A stretch of DNA of 64,000 nt, from the NCBI RefSeq assembly GCF_025399795.1, contig NZ_JAODTZ010000024.1, forward strand, positions 1-64,000. Direction: 5' to 3'. The translations under genes and the position numbers were made by a program. Of the stretch, positions 8,975 to 18,365 are shown in pieces (the first letter of the stretch is position 1; each line of letters starts with the position of its first letter). The DNA comes from Streptomyces rhizosphaerihabitans (GTDB lineage: Bacteria; Actinomycetota; Actinomycetes; Streptomycetales; Streptomycetaceae). The notes under the pieces are model-generated. The model had not been told where the DNA came from, did no database searches, and saw nothing but the letters and a program-made list of their open reading frames with translations.

Positions 8975-9315
8975 CCCTGCCTAGACAACGCCGTTCATCA
9001 TGGCCGAGGGCCCGGCTCAAGGCCACGGAGATTCGGCACACCTCCCCGGCTCCTCGCTGCCGGGCGTGGGCCTGGGTGGTCATGACTGCGGCCGTCAGGC
9101 GCGCGGCAGCCTGCTGGGAACCGTCCTGGGATCCCTCCGCCGATGAATTGAAACCGTTCAATCGACAGGCGACGGAACCAGCCACATCCCCGCGATAACA
9201 CGGATCAACAGCGCCGAATCCCGGAAATTACCTGCACACTCATTGACCCCCACCTCTCACGCCCCTACCTTCACCGCTGTGAATCGATTCACAACTCCTA
9301 GGTGAGGGGCCGCAG
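8975..9315. promoter_or_regulatory. Control region upstream of the rhamnosidase gene
   Basis: 341 bp without a convincing gene; overlapping minus-strand open frames here lack recognisable content. It contains two LacI-family-like palindromes: an imperfect 14-bp TTGAAACCGTTCAA at 9148-9161 and a perfect 16-bp TGTGAATCGATTCACA at 9278-9293. The second is only 22 bases before the rhamnosidase start codon. Confidence 0.5.
9278..9293. promoter_or_regulatory. 16-bp perfect palindrome, candidate LacI-type operator
   Basis: TGTGAATCGATTCACA is a perfect palindrome with the central CG typical of LacI-family operators. Binding here, between promoter and start codon, would repress the downstream GH78 gene. 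No LacI regulator gene is in the window, so the regulator would act in trans. Confidence 0.6.
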
Positions 9316-12300
9316 TTGATCAGCAGGAGGAACATTCTCGCGGGCGCGGCGGGCGCCGTTGCCGCGACGGCCGCCGGAGCGGGACCGGCCGTGGCCGCGC
9401 CCACGTCCGCGTCGGCGTCCGCGTCGGCCGGGCCGCGTGCACAGCGCGGGGCTCCGCGCATCACCGCTCCGACCGTCGAGTACGTGCAGCATCCCTTGGG
9501 TCTCGACGCACAACACCCCCGGCTGAGCTGGCCGATGGTCTCGGACAAGCCCGGAACGCTCCAGAGCGCCTACCGGATCCGCGTCGCCTCCAGCGCCGCG
9601 GGCCTGTCCCGTCCGGACGTCTGGGACAGCGGGAAAGTGGCGTCCGACCAGTCCGTCCTCGTCCCGTACACCGGCCCTCGACTCGCCCCACGGACGCGCT
9701 ACTTCTGGTCCGTTCAGGTCTGGGACACCGACGGCGCGGCCTCCGGCTGGAGCGCGCCGTCCTGGTGGGAGACCGGACTCATGGACGCGCGGTGGTCGGC
9801 GGACTGGGTCTCCGCTCCTGCCGTCCTCACGGACGCGCCCTCCCTCGAAGGCAGCTCCTGGATCTGGTTCCCCGAAGGGGATCCGGCGAGCAGCGCTCCG
9901 GCGGCCACGCGATGGTTCCGGCGGGTCGTCGACCTCCCCGACGGTGTCACGGCGGCGAAAATCGCCATCAGCGCTGACAACGTTTTCTCCCTCTCCGTGA
10001 ACGGCGCCGAAGCGGCCCGGACCGACCTGGCGACGGACAACGAGGATTGGCGCCATCCGGCCGTCGTCGACGTCCTCGGACGGCTGCGCCCCGGCCGGAA
10101 CGTCCTCGCGGTCGCGGCGACCAACGCGACGGTGGGACCCGCCGGCCTGGTCGCCGTCCTCACCCTGAGCACGGCGTCCGGCGAGCAGCGGATCGTCACC
10201 GACGCCTCCTGGAGGACGACGGACGCGGAGCCCCCGGGCGACTGGCGCGGGGACGGCTTCGACGACAGCGGCTGGTCGGCGGCGAAGCCGGCCGCCGCAT
10301 GGGGGTCGGGCCCCTGGGGCAGGGTCGTCCCGGCGTCGTTCGCCGCCAACCAGCTGCGGCACGAGTTCACGCTTCCCCGCAAGAAGGTGGCCCGCGCCCG
10401 CCTGTACGCCACGGCTCTCGGCCTGTACGAGGCGCACCTCAACGGCCGCCGGGTGGGCCGCGACCAGCTCGCCCCCGGCTGGACCGACTACCGCGAACGC
10501 GTCCAGTACCAGACGTACGACGTCACCTCGCTGCTGCGGCCCGGCGCCAACGCCATCGGCGCCTATGTGGCGCCGGGCTGGTACGCGGGCAACGTCGGCA
10601 TGTTCGGGCCCCACCAGTACGGTGAACGCCCCGCGCTGCTGGCGCAGTTGGACATCGACTACGCCGACGGGACGAGCGAACGCGTCACCTCGGGCACGGA
10701 CTGGCTGGCCGCGGCCGGGCCGATCGTCGCCGCCGACCTGCTGGGCGGCGAGACGTACGACGCGCGCATGGAGACCCCCGGCTGGACCTCACCCGGTTTC
10801 GACGACCGGACCTGGCTCGCGGTGCGTGCCGCGGGCGATGGAGCGCCCCCTCAGATCGTCGCGCAGGTCGACGGCCCGGTGCGCGTGGCGGGTGAAAGGC
10901 CGGCCGAGAAGGTGACCGAACCCGCGCCGGGCGTCTTCGTCTTCGACCTGGGCCAGAACATGGTCGGCTCGGTGCGGCTGCGCGTCTCGGGCGACGCCGG
11001 GACGACCGTGCGGCTGCGTCACGCCGAGGTCCTCAACCCGGACGGCACCCTCTACACCGCGAATCTGCGCTCGGCCGCGGCGACCGACACGTACACCCTC
11101 AGGGGTGGCGATGAGGAGACGTACGAACCGCGCTTCACCTTCCACGGATTCCGCTACGTCGAACTCACCGGGTTCCCCGGCACTCCCTCCGCGCGGGCCG
11201 TGACCGGCCGCGTCATGCATACGTCGGCGCCCTTCACCCTTGAGTTCGAGACCGACGTCCCGATGCTCAACCAGCTGCACAGCAACATCACTTGGGGGCA
11301 GCGCGGCAACTTCCTCTCCGTCCCGACGGACACCCCCGCGCGCGACGAGCGGCTGGGCTGGACCGGCGACATCAACGTCTTCGCGCCCACGGCCGCCTAC
11401 ACGATGGAGTCGGCCCGCTTCCTCGCCAAGTGGCTCGTGGACCTGCGTGACGGACAGACCGCTGAGGGCGCTTTCACGGACGTGGCGCCCATGGTCGGGA
11501 CGGTCGGCAACGGCGTCGCCGGCTGGGGCGACGCGGGGGTCACGGTCCCCTGGTCGCTGTACCAGGCCTACGGGGACCGGCAGGTCCTGGCCGATGCCTG
11601 GTCGTCCGTCCAGGCCTGGCTGGCCTATCTGGAGCGCCACAGCGACGGTCTGCTGCGGCCTGCGGGCGGATACGGGGACTGGCTGAACGTCTCGGACGAG
11701 ACACCGAAGGACGTCGTCGCCACCGCGTACTTCGCGCACAGCGCCGACCTCGCGGCCCGGATGGCCACGGCGCTCGGCAAGGATCCCGCCCCCTACGCCG
11801 GTCTCTTCGAACGCATCCGAGAGGCGTTCCGGGACGCCTATGTCGGCGCCGACGGGAAAGTGAAGGGCGACACACAGACGGCGTACGTTCTGGCCCTGTC
11901 GATGAACCTGCTGCCGGACGCCCTGCGCACGGCGGCGGCCGGCCGTCTCGTCGACCTGATCCGCGCGAAGGACTGGCACCTGTCGACGGGCTTCCTCGGC
12001 ACGCCCCGGCTGCTGCCCGTCCTCACCGACACCGGGCACACCGACGTCGCCTACCGGCTGCTCCAGCAGCGCTCCTTCCCGAGCTGGGGCTACCAGATCG
12101 ACAAGGGCTCCACCACGATGTGGGAACGCTGGGACTCCATCCGGCCCGACGGCAGCTTCCAGACCCCGGACATGAACTCCTTCAACCACTACGCGTACGG
12201 CTCGGTGGGCGAGTGGATGTACGCCAACATCGCCGGCATCTCGCCGGGCCGGCCCGGTTACCGGGAGATCGTCGTGCGTCCCAGGCCGGGCGGCGACGTC

Positions 12301-12534
12301 ACCTCCGCGCGCGCCACGTTCACCTCCGTGTACGGACCGGTCTCCACGCAGTGGCACCTGCGCTCCGGCGGCTTCGACCTCAGCTGCGCCGTGCCCGCCA
12401 ACACCACGGCCGAAGTGTGGATCCCCGCGACCGGACCGGACGCGGTCTCCCACACCCGCGCGACCTTCCTGCGTACGGAGGACGGCTGCGCGGTGTACCG
12501 GGTCGGCTCCGGCAGCCACCGGTTCACCGCCTGA
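9316..12534 (+). CDS. Secreted alpha-L-rhamnosidase (GH78)
   Basis: 1072 aa, TTG start preceded by GAGGGG. The N-terminus ISRRNILAGAAGAVAATAAG is a Tat signal (SRRN) with an Ala-rich h-region. Family order is visible: N-terminal beta-sandwich (PRLSWPMVSDKPGTLQSAYRI), a carbohydrate-binding-like jelly roll, the accessory domain (GWYAGNVGMFGPHQYG), then the (alpha/alpha)6 barrel with DTPARDERLGWTGD carrying the general-acid Glu and TTMWERWDSI carrying the second catalytic Glu. A C-terminal beta-sandwich ends the protein. GH78 enzymes remove alpha-L-rhamnose from plant glycosides and pectic side chains. A LacI-like palindrome overlaps the promoter region, and a 13-bp hairpin follows the stop. 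Confidence 0.93.
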   Translation: MISRRNILAGAAGAVAATAAGAGPAVAAPTSASASASAGPRAQRGAPRITAPTVEYVQHPLGLDAQHPRLSWPMVSDKPGTLQSAYRIRVASSAAGLSRPDVWDSGKVASDQSVLVPYTGPRLAPRTRYFWSVQVWDTDGAASGWSAPSWWETGLMDARWSADWVSAPAVLTDAPSLEGSSWIWFPEGDPASSAPAATRWFRRVVDLPDGVTAAKIAISADNVFSLSVNGAEAARTDLATDNEDWRHPAVVDVLGRLRPGRNVLAVAATNATVGPAGLVAVLTLSTASGEQRIVTDASWRTTDAEPPGDWRGDGFDDSGWSAAKPAAAWGSGPWGRVVPASFAANQLRHEFTLPRKKVARARLYATALGLYEAHLNGRRVGRDQLAPGWTDYRERVQYQTYDVTSLLRPGANAIGAYVAPGWYAGNVGMFGPHQYGERPALLAQLDIDYADGTSERVTSGTDWLAAAGPIVAADLLGGETYDARMETPGWTSPGFDDRTWLAVRAAGDGAPPQIVAQVDGPVRVAGERPAEKVTEPAPGVFVFDLGQNMVGSVRLRVSGDAGTTVRLRHAEVLNPDGTLYTANLRSAAATDTYTLRGGDEETYEPRFTFHGFRYVELTGFPGTPSARAVTGRVMHTSAPFTLEFETDVPMLNQLHSNITWGQRGNFLSVPTDTPARDERLGWTGDINVFAPTAAYTMESARFLAKWLVDLRDGQTAEGAFTDVAPMVGTVGNGVAGWGDAGVTVPWSLYQAYGDRQVLADAWSSVQAWLAYLERHSDGLLRPAGGYGDWLNVSDETPKDVVATAYFAHSADLAARMATALGKDPAPYAGLFERIREAFRDAYVGADGKVKGDTQTAYVLALSMNLLPDALRTAAAGRLVDLIRAKDWHLSTGFLGTPRLLPVLTDTGHTDVAYRLLQQRSFPSWGYQIDKGSTTMWERWDSIRPDGSFQTPDMNSFNHYAYGSVGEWMYANIAGISPGRPGYREIVVRPRPGGDVTSARATFTSVYGPVSTQWHLRSGGFDLSCAVPANTTAEVWIPATGPDAVSHTRATFLRTEDGCAVYRVGSGSHRFTA

Positions 12535-12583
12535 CCGAAGGCCCGAAGGGGAACCAGGACCGAATGTCCCGAAGGGAACATGA

Positions 12584-12616
12584 GCGGACGCCCGCCGGTG
12601 TACGGCGGGCGTCCGC
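12584..12616 (+). terminator. 13-bp hairpin between convergent genes
   Basis: A perfect 13-bp stem (12584-12596 and 12604-12616) with a 7-nt loop, between the convergent rhamnosidase and ABC-transporter genes. It can serve both strands. Confidence 0.65.
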
Positions 12617-12663
12617 GTGGTCGCCCCGGCCTCCATCTGTGCGGCTACGGCGCCGGCCGGTGC

Positions 12664-14571
12664 CTACGGCGCCGCGTCCACCGTGACCGGGATCTCCGCC
12701 GCGCCCTCCCGTCCGGTCCTGAACTGCGTCCGGTACAGCTCCGCGTAGCGCCCGTCCGCCGCCAGCAGATCCTCATGGGTGCCCCGCTCGACGATCCGGC
12801 CCGCCTCGACGACGAGGATCAGGTCGGCGGCCCGAACGGTCGACAGCCGGTGCGCGATCACGACGGCGGTGCGGCCCTCCAGCGCCTCGGTGAGCGCCTC
12901 CTGGACGGCCGCCTCCGAGGTGTTGTCGAGGTGGGCGGTGGCCTCGTCGAGGATGACGACCCGCTGGCGGGCGAGCAGCAGCCGGGCGATGGTCATGCGC
13001 TGGCGCTCGCCGCCGGAGAGCCGGTAGCCGCGCTCGCCGACCACGGTGTCGAGGCCGTCGGGCAGGGAGAGTACGAGCGCGTCGAGGCGGGCGCGGCGCA
13101 GCACGTCCCACAGTTCGTCCTCGGTCGCGCCGGGCCGGGCGAGGAGCAGGTTCTCGCGGACCGATTCATGGAAGAGGTGCCCGTCCTGCGTGACCATGCC
13201 GAGGGTCGCGCGCATCGAGTCGGCGCTGAGCTCGCGGACATCGACCCCGCCGATGCGCACCGCGCCCCCGTCGGTGTCGTACAGGCGCGGCAGCAGTTGG
13301 GCGATGGTCGACTTGCCGGCGCCGGAGGAGCCGACGAGCGCGACGGTCTGGCCGGGTTCGGCGCGGAAGGAGATGCCGTGCAGGACCTCGGCGCCGCCCC
13401 GGGTGTCGAGGGCGGCGACCTCCTCCAGGGAGGCGAGGGAGACCTTGTCGGCGGAGGGGTAGGCGAAGCGGACGTCGTCGAACTCGACGGCGGCGGGCCC
13501 GTCCGGGACCGAGCGGGCGTCCGGCTTCTCCTCGATGAGCGGCTTCAGGTCGAGCACCTCGAAGACGCGCTCGAAGCTGACCAGGGCGCTCATCACCTCG
13601 ACACGCGCCCCGGCGAGCGAGGTGAGCGGCGCGTACAGGCGGGTGAGCAGCAGCGCCAGTGAGACGACGGCGCCCGGTTGCAGCGTGCCCTCCAGTGCGA
13701 ACCAGCCGCCGAGCCCGTAGACGAGGGCGAGCGCCAGGGCCGAAACCAGAGTCAGGGCGGTGATGAAGGCGGACTGCGCCATCGCCGTACGCACCCCGAT
13801 GTCCCGCACCCGCGACGCGCGCGCCGCGAACTCGGCGGACTCCTGCCCGGGCCGCCCGAAGAGCTTCACGAGGGTGGCGCCGGGCGCGGAGAACCGCTCG
13901 GTCATCCGGGTGCCCATGGAGGCGTTGAGGTCGGCCGCCTCGCGCTGGAGCTTGGCCATCCGGCTGCCCATCCGCCGGGCAGGGAGCACGAACACCGGGA
14001 GCAGGGCCAGCGCGAGCAGGGTGATCTGCCAGGACAGGGTGAGCATCACGACCAGGGTGAGCAGCAGCGTCACGACGTTGCTGACCACTCCGGACAGGGT
14101 GTTGCTGAAGGCGCGCTGGGCGCCGATGACGTCGTTGTTGAGTCGGCTGACGAGCGCGCCCGTACGTGTACGTGTGAAGAACGCGACCGGCATGCGCTGC
14201 ACATGATCGAAGACAGCCGTCCGCAGATCGAGGATGAGTCCCTCGCCGAGCGTCGACGAAAGCCAGCGGCCGAGTATCCCCAGCGCCGCCTCGGCGAGCG
14301 CGATGACGGCGATGAGCACGGCAAGACGGATGACGGTGCTCTCGTTCCCGTGGGTCACGATGGCGTCCACGACGCGCCCCGCGAGCACCGGCGTCGCGAC
14401 GGCCAGCAGCGCGGTCAGCACACTGAGGAGGACGAACTGCGCGATACGACGGCGGTGCGGGCGGGCGAAGGCGGCGATGCGGCGAAGCGTCGCAGGGTCG
14501 AAGGGACGACGCTCCTGTTGGGCGTTCATGACACTGTGGAGCTGTGTCCAGGCTGTGGTCTCCATGCTCAT
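12664..14571 (-). CDS. ABC exporter, fused permease and ATPase
   Basis: 635 aa. An N-terminal six-helix type-1 exporter transmembrane domain (~30-350) is followed by a nucleotide-binding domain with Walker A GSSGAGKST, signature LSGGERQRM and Walker B VVILDEATAHLD, plus the Q-loop MVTQDG and the H-loop IAHRLST. An insertion (~SASLASLEEVAALDTRGG region) lies between permease and ATPase core. Such half-transporters work as dimers and export lipids, drugs or peptides; substrate unknown. The start could be this ATG or the one 14 codons downstream (MNAQQERRPFD), which begins where family homology usually starts. Confidence 0.88.
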   Translation of the reverse strand: MSMETTAWTQLHSVMNAQQERRPFDPATLRRIAAFARPHRRRIAQFVLLSVLTALLAVATPVLAGRVVDAIVTHGNESTVIRLAVLIAVIALAEAALGILGRWLSSTLGEGLILDLRTAVFDHVQRMPVAFFTRTRTGALVSRLNNDVIGAQRAFSNTLSGVVSNVVTLLLTLVVMLTLSWQITLLALALLPVFVLPARRMGSRMAKLQREAADLNASMGTRMTERFSAPGATLVKLFGRPGQESAEFAARASRVRDIGVRTAMAQSAFITALTLVSALALALVYGLGGWFALEGTLQPGAVVSLALLLTRLYAPLTSLAGARVEVMSALVSFERVFEVLDLKPLIEEKPDARSVPDGPAAVEFDDVRFAYPSADKVSLASLEEVAALDTRGGAEVLHGISFRAEPGQTVALVGSSGAGKSTIAQLLPRLYDTDGGAVRIGGVDVRELSADSMRATLGMVTQDGHLFHESVRENLLLARPGATEDELWDVLRRARLDALVLSLPDGLDTVVGERGYRLSGGERQRMTIARLLLARQRVVILDEATAHLDNTSEAAVQEALTEALEGRTAVVIAHRLSTVRAADLILVVEAGRIVERGTHEDLLAADGRYAELYRTQFRTGREGAAEIPVTVDAAP

Positions 14572-14784
14572 GAGAGAGACAGTAGGACCTCAAGCTTTGT
14601 TGAGGTCAACAGATCCGGGCGGGAGCACCCCCGCGGGCGGTCCCTCGTCACCACCGGGGGCACCACCGCGGTCGACATCGAGGTGAACACCGGGGTCAAC
14701 ACCGCGCCCCCGGGCGCCACCCCTCCCGCGGCTTGCCCGGCGTGTCAGCCGCCGTCTCCGCGCCCGCAACCTCACGTTGGTGCG

Positions 14785-15780
14785 GTGTGGAAAACCTCTC
14801 CCGATGTGACAGCCGTACGACTTCCCCGGCCCCCCCGCCGCCTCGCCCTACGGCCTGCCGCCCGGCCGGTCCTGTGTCTCCTCCCGCTCGCGCTGGTCCT
14901 GGTGGTCGCCGTGCGCCACCGGTCCGTGCTCATCGAGGGCTTCGGCCATCTGAAGTCGGCCGAGTGGCCCTGGCTCGTGGCCGCGGCCACCGCTACCTGC
15001 CTGACCTGGGTCGCCGCGGCCGTGACCCGCCAGGGCGCGGTCGTGCAACGGCTGCCGGCGCGCCGGCTGCTCGCCACGCAGTTCGCCGCGGGCGCGGCGA
15101 ACCATCTGCTGCCGACGGGGCTCGGCGCCGGAGCGGTCAACCTGCGGTTCATGACGGTGTGCGGAGTGCCGCTGGCCCGCTCGTCGGCCGCGCTCGCGCT
15201 GTATCTGCTCGCCGAGTCGGTCGCCCGGCTGACCCTGCTCTCCGGCCTGCTGATCGCGTTCCCCGGAGCACTCCAGCTCGGCGGTCTGCTTCCGGAAGGG
15301 GCGGTGGGACCGCTGCTGCTGCTCGGCATCGGCGCGGTCCTGTGCGCCGCGGTGGCCGTGCTCGCTCTCGTACGACGGCTGCGCGCGGCCGTCTTCTCCT
15401 TCCTGCGCACCGCGTTCGGCGAGGCCCGCTCGGTGCACACCCGTCCGTCCCGGGCCCTGGCCCTGTGGGGCGGCTCGCTCGCCTTCCCGCTGCTCCAGGC
15501 GGCCGGACTGGCCGCGGTGGGGCGGGCACTGGGTCTCCCGGTGTCGCCCACGCACATGATGATCGCCTATCTGGCGGCGACGGTCGCGGTCGCGATGGTG
15601 CCGACGCCCGGCGGACTCGGTTCGGTGGAGGCGGCGCTGATCGTGGCGCTGGTCGCCGCGGGCGGCCCGGTGGCCGTGGCGACCGCGGTGGTACTTGCGT
15701 ACCGGATCATCACGGTCTGGCTACCGCTCCTCCCGGGGGCGCTGACGCTGGGCGCGCTGGTCCGCTGGAAGGTGATCTGA
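14785..15780 (+). CDS. Integral membrane protein, UPF0104 / LPG-synthase transmembrane-like
   Basis: About 331 aa with roughly eight hydrophobic helices (LCLLPLALVLVVAV, WPWLVAAATATCLTWVAAAV, GPLLLLGIGAVLCAAVAVLALV, MMIAYLAATVAVAMVP and others). The short motif PTPGGLGSVEAAL near the C-terminus is typical of the lysylphosphatidylglycerol-synthase transmembrane (UPF0104) family. It lacks the cytosolic aminoacyl-transferase domain, so it is not an LPG synthase itself but a flippase-like relative. GTG at 14785 is chosen because upstream sequence in frame is antisense of the ABC gene; GTG at 14806 is an alternative. Confidence 0.75.
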   Translation: MWKTSPDVTAVRLPRPPRRLALRPAARPVLCLLPLALVLVVAVRHRSVLIEGFGHLKSAEWPWLVAAATATCLTWVAAAVTRQGAVVQRLPARRLLATQFAAGAANHLLPTGLGAGAVNLRFMTVCGVPLARSSAALALYLLAESVARLTLLSGLLIAFPGALQLGGLLPEGAVGPLLLLGIGAVLCAAVAVLALVRRLRAAVFSFLRTAFGEARSVHTRPSRALALWGGSLAFPLLQAAGLAAVGRALGLPVSPTHMMIAYLAATVAVAMVPTPGGLGSVEAALIVALVAAGGPVAVATAVVLAYRIITVWLPLLPGALTLGALVRWKVI

Positions 15781-15849
15781 GCCGAGGGTGATCCCAGCGG
15801 CCGTCCGAGCCGCCGCCCGGCCGTTCCCGGGCCTGCGGGCTGCTCGCCC

Positions 15850-16019
15850 CCGGGATCCGGGTGTCCGAGGCCGAGCCCATCGGCTCCCGGTCGCACGGTC
15901 TGCTCAGTCCGGGACCCGGACGTCAGAGGCTGGGCCCATCGGCTCCGGGCCGCGCGGCGGGTCAGCCCCGGGACCCGGAGGCAGGGGGCCAAGCCCTTCC
16001 GCCCCAGGCCGTGCGTTCC
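15850..16019. repeat. Degenerate tandem repeat, 59-bp period, about three copies
   Basis: The landmark CCGGGAYCCGG recurs at 15850, 15909 and 15968, exactly 59 bp apart. The following segment in each copy is similar but diverged (CCCATCGGCTCC is shared by copies 1 and 2). It lies in the gap between the membrane-protein gene and the crotonase gene. The overlapping small open frames are a by-product of the repeat. Confidence 0.7.
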
Positions 16020-16092
16020 GTCGCATGCTGTGATACCGAGGAGTAACCACGGCGTGCGGTGTGGCGCGCCGGCCGGAGAAAGGGACAGCGCG

Positions 16093-16857
16093 ATGCCGGT
16101 CCGGATCGAACGTCAGGGTCACGTCACCACCGTCGTCCTCTCCAGGCCCACGGCCCGCAACGCGGTGGACGGGCCGACCGCCGCCGAACTCGCGGACGCC
16201 TTCCGGAAGTTCGAGGCCGACGAGACGGCGCGCGTCGCCGTGCTCTGGGGCGAGGGCGGCACCTTCTGCGCGGGTGCGGACCTCAAGGCCATCGGCACCG
16301 AGCGCGGCAACGAGGTCACCGAGGACGGTGACGGCCCGATGGGTCCCACCCGGCTGCGCCTGACCAAGCCGGTGATCGCGGCGGTCGCGGGACACGCCGT
16401 GGCCGGTGGCCTGGAGCTGGCGCTCTGGTGCGATCTGCGGGTCGCCGAGGAGGACGCCGTCTTCGGGGTGTTCTGCCGCCGGTGGGGGGTGCCGCTGATC
16501 GACGGGGGCACGGTACGGCTCCCCCGGCTCATCGGGACGAGCCGCGCGATGGACATGATCCTCACTGGTCGTCCGGTCACCGCCGCGGAGGCGTACGGAA
16601 TGGGGCTCGCGAACCGTGTCGTCCCGGTGGGCCGGGCCCGCGCCGAGGCCGAGCGGCTGGCCGCCGAGATCGCCGACTTCCCGCAGTCCTGTCTGCGCAG
16701 CGACCGTGCCTCGGTCCTCGACCAGGAGGGCCTGATCGAGAAGGAGGCCATGCGCGCCGAACTCCGTTACGGCATGGGCGTGCTGGACGAGAGCATGGAG
16801 GGCGCGGCCCGCTTCGCCTCCGGCGCGGGGCGGCACGGTTCGTTCGGCGGGCTCTGA
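16093..16857 (+). CDS. Enoyl-CoA hydratase/isomerase (crotonase) family protein
   Basis: 254 aa. ATG chosen with GGAGAAAGGGAC upstream. Crotonase fold: FCAGADLKAIG forms part of the CoA-binding oxyanion hole, and AAVAGHAVAGGLELALWCDLRVA is the second oxyanion motif. FCRRWGVPLIDGGTVRLPRLIG follows, with the position of one catalytic Glu occupied by Asp/Gly as in many non-hydratase crotonases. The usual C-terminal helices are present. It likely acts on an acyl-CoA in the cytoplasm, but the reaction (hydratase, isomerase or hydrolase) cannot be decided. It stands alone, with no beta-oxidation neighbours. Confidence 0.85.
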   Translation: MPVRIERQGHVTTVVLSRPTARNAVDGPTAAELADAFRKFEADETARVAVLWGEGGTFCAGADLKAIGTERGNEVTEDGDGPMGPTRLRLTKPVIAAVAGHAVAGGLELALWCDLRVAEEDAVFGVFCRRWGVPLIDGGTVRLPRLIGTSRAMDMILTGRPVTAAEAYGMGLANRVVPVGRARAEAERLAAEIADFPQSCLRSDRASVLDQEGLIEKEAMRAELRYGMGVLDESMEGAARFASGAGRHGSFGGL

Positions 16858-17155
16858 CACCGGGCCGCTGCCGGCAAGGGCGTGGCGGTGACGCCGGAAC
16901 CCACGCGATGGCCACCCGCACCTGCACCCCGTCGGCAACGGCAGTTGGCCCGGGCAGGCCGTCAAGAGGGGCCGCACGCAAGGTTGGTGATGGAGGGGCA
17001 CGCGGATGCGGCAGGATGAGCGGTCCCCCGGACGATGACGAACAAACGTCCGGGCATGATCGTGCGTTCCCGGATTCGAGCAGGTGGCAAGTGACGACAC
17101 AGCACATTCGGCCCGCGGGCCCTCACCCCGGTCCCGGCTTCCGAGGAGGTCATCG

Positions 17156-18241
17156 ATGAAGCGCTCCGTCACCGTGGACGACCTGATGATCGCCGGAATA
17201 GCCGTGGCAGCCGGGCTGCTGGCGGCGTTCCTGCTGCGGATGCTGCTGCGCTGGCTGGGCAAGCACGCCGAGCGCACCCGCTGGAGCGGCGACGACATCA
17301 TGGTGGACGCGCTGCGCACCGTGGTGCCGTGGTCGGCCGTCGCCGGGGGCATCGCCGCGGCGGCCGCGGTGCTTCCGCTGACCGCACCGATCGGCCGTAC
17401 CGTCAACCGGTCACTGACCGTTCTGCTCATCCTGGTCACGACGGTCACCGCGGCCCGGCTGATCACCGGCCTGGTGCGGTCGGTGACCCAGTCCCGTTCG
17501 GGCGTCGCCGGTTCGGCGACCATCTTCGTCAACATCACCCGCGTCGTGGTGCTGGCGATCGGCTTCCTGATCGTCCTGCAGACCCTCGGGATCTCGATCG
17601 CGCCCCTGCTGACGGCCTTGGGTGTGGGCGGTCTGGCCGTCGCCCTCGCCCTCCAGGACACCCTCGCCAACCTCTTCGCGGGCGTGCACATCCTCGCGTC
17701 GAAGACGATCCAGCCGGGCGACTACATCCAGCTGAGCAGCGGCGAGGAGGGCTACGTCGTCGACATCAACTGGCGCAACACCACCGTCCGTCAGCTGTCC
17801 AACAACCTGGTCATCATCCCCAACGCCCAGCTCTCGGGCACCAACATGACCAACTTCACCCGGCCCGAGCAGCGGATGACGCTCACCGTGCAGGTCGGCG
17901 TCGGCTACGACAGCGACCTGGACCACGTCGAGCGGGTCACCAACGAGGTCGTCGCCCAGGTGATGACCGGGATCGACGGCGCCGTCCCGGAACACGAACC
18001 CGCGGTGCGTTTCCACACCTTCGGCGACTCCCGCATCGGTCTCACCGTGATCCTCGGCGTGGGCGAGTTCAGCGACCAGTACCGGATCAAGCACGAGTTC
18101 ATCAAGCGCCTGCACAAGCGCTACCGGGACGAGGGCATCCGGATCCCGTCGCCCGCCCGGACGGTCGCGCTCCAGCCCGGCGGCGCGGGGTTCCTGGAGA
18201 CCGCCGTACCCCATCAGCGTGAGGCCGCGAAGCGGCCCTGA
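17156..18241 (+). CDS. MscS-family mechanosensitive channel
   Basis: 361 aa, ATG with GAGGAGG seven bases upstream. Four to five N-terminal hydrophobic helices lead to the pore helix LTALGVGGLAVALALQDT and LANLFAG, the Gly/Ala-rich TM3 of MscS channels. The beta-domain (IQPGDYIQLSSGEEGYVVDI and NTTVRQLSNNLVIIPNAQL) and the alpha/beta C-terminal domain follow. It relieves hypo-osmotic pressure in the membrane. The gene appears monocistronic and is followed by a strong hairpin. Confidence 0.9.
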   Translation: MKRSVTVDDLMIAGIAVAAGLLAAFLLRMLLRWLGKHAERTRWSGDDIMVDALRTVVPWSAVAGGIAAAAAVLPLTAPIGRTVNRSLTVLLILVTTVTAARLITGLVRSVTQSRSGVAGSATIFVNITRVVVLAIGFLIVLQTLGISIAPLLTALGVGGLAVALALQDTLANLFAGVHILASKTIQPGDYIQLSSGEEGYVVDINWRNTTVRQLSNNLVIIPNAQLSGTNMTNFTRPEQRMTLTVQVGVGYDSDLDHVERVTNEVVAQVMTGIDGAVPEHEPAVRFHTFGDSRIGLTVILGVGEFSDQYRIKHEFIKRLHKRYRDEGIRIPSPARTVALQPGGAGFLETAVPHQREAAKRP

Positions 18242-18288
18242 GGACGGGCCCCGAGAGCGGGTCCTGAGAACGGGGCCTGAGAACGGGC

Positions 18289-18322
18289 GGGGGGCCGGGC
18301 GGAACACTCCGCCCGGCCCCCC
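18289..18322 (+). terminator. 14-bp hairpin between convergent genes
   Basis: A perfect 14-bp stem (18289-18302 and 18309-18322) with loop AACACT separates the mscS-like gene from the convergent M1 peptidase gene. Confidence 0.75.
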
Positions 18323-18365
18323 GCCGGTCACCCCCGCCGGATTGCCCCGCCGGTCGCCGGTGCGA

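Noticed and set aside
8913..9201. Small minus-strand ORFs upstream of the rhamnosidase
   Set aside because: Overlapping alternative frames, no recognisable protein features, and they cover the palindromic control region.
13678..14784. N-terminal extension of the membrane protein at 14785
   Set aside because: The long open frame upstream is antisense of the ABC transporter and has no membrane-protein character.
15788..16033. A small plus-strand ORF between the membrane protein and the crotonase
   Set aside because: Explained by the 59-bp tandem repeat; low complexity and no ribosome-binding site.
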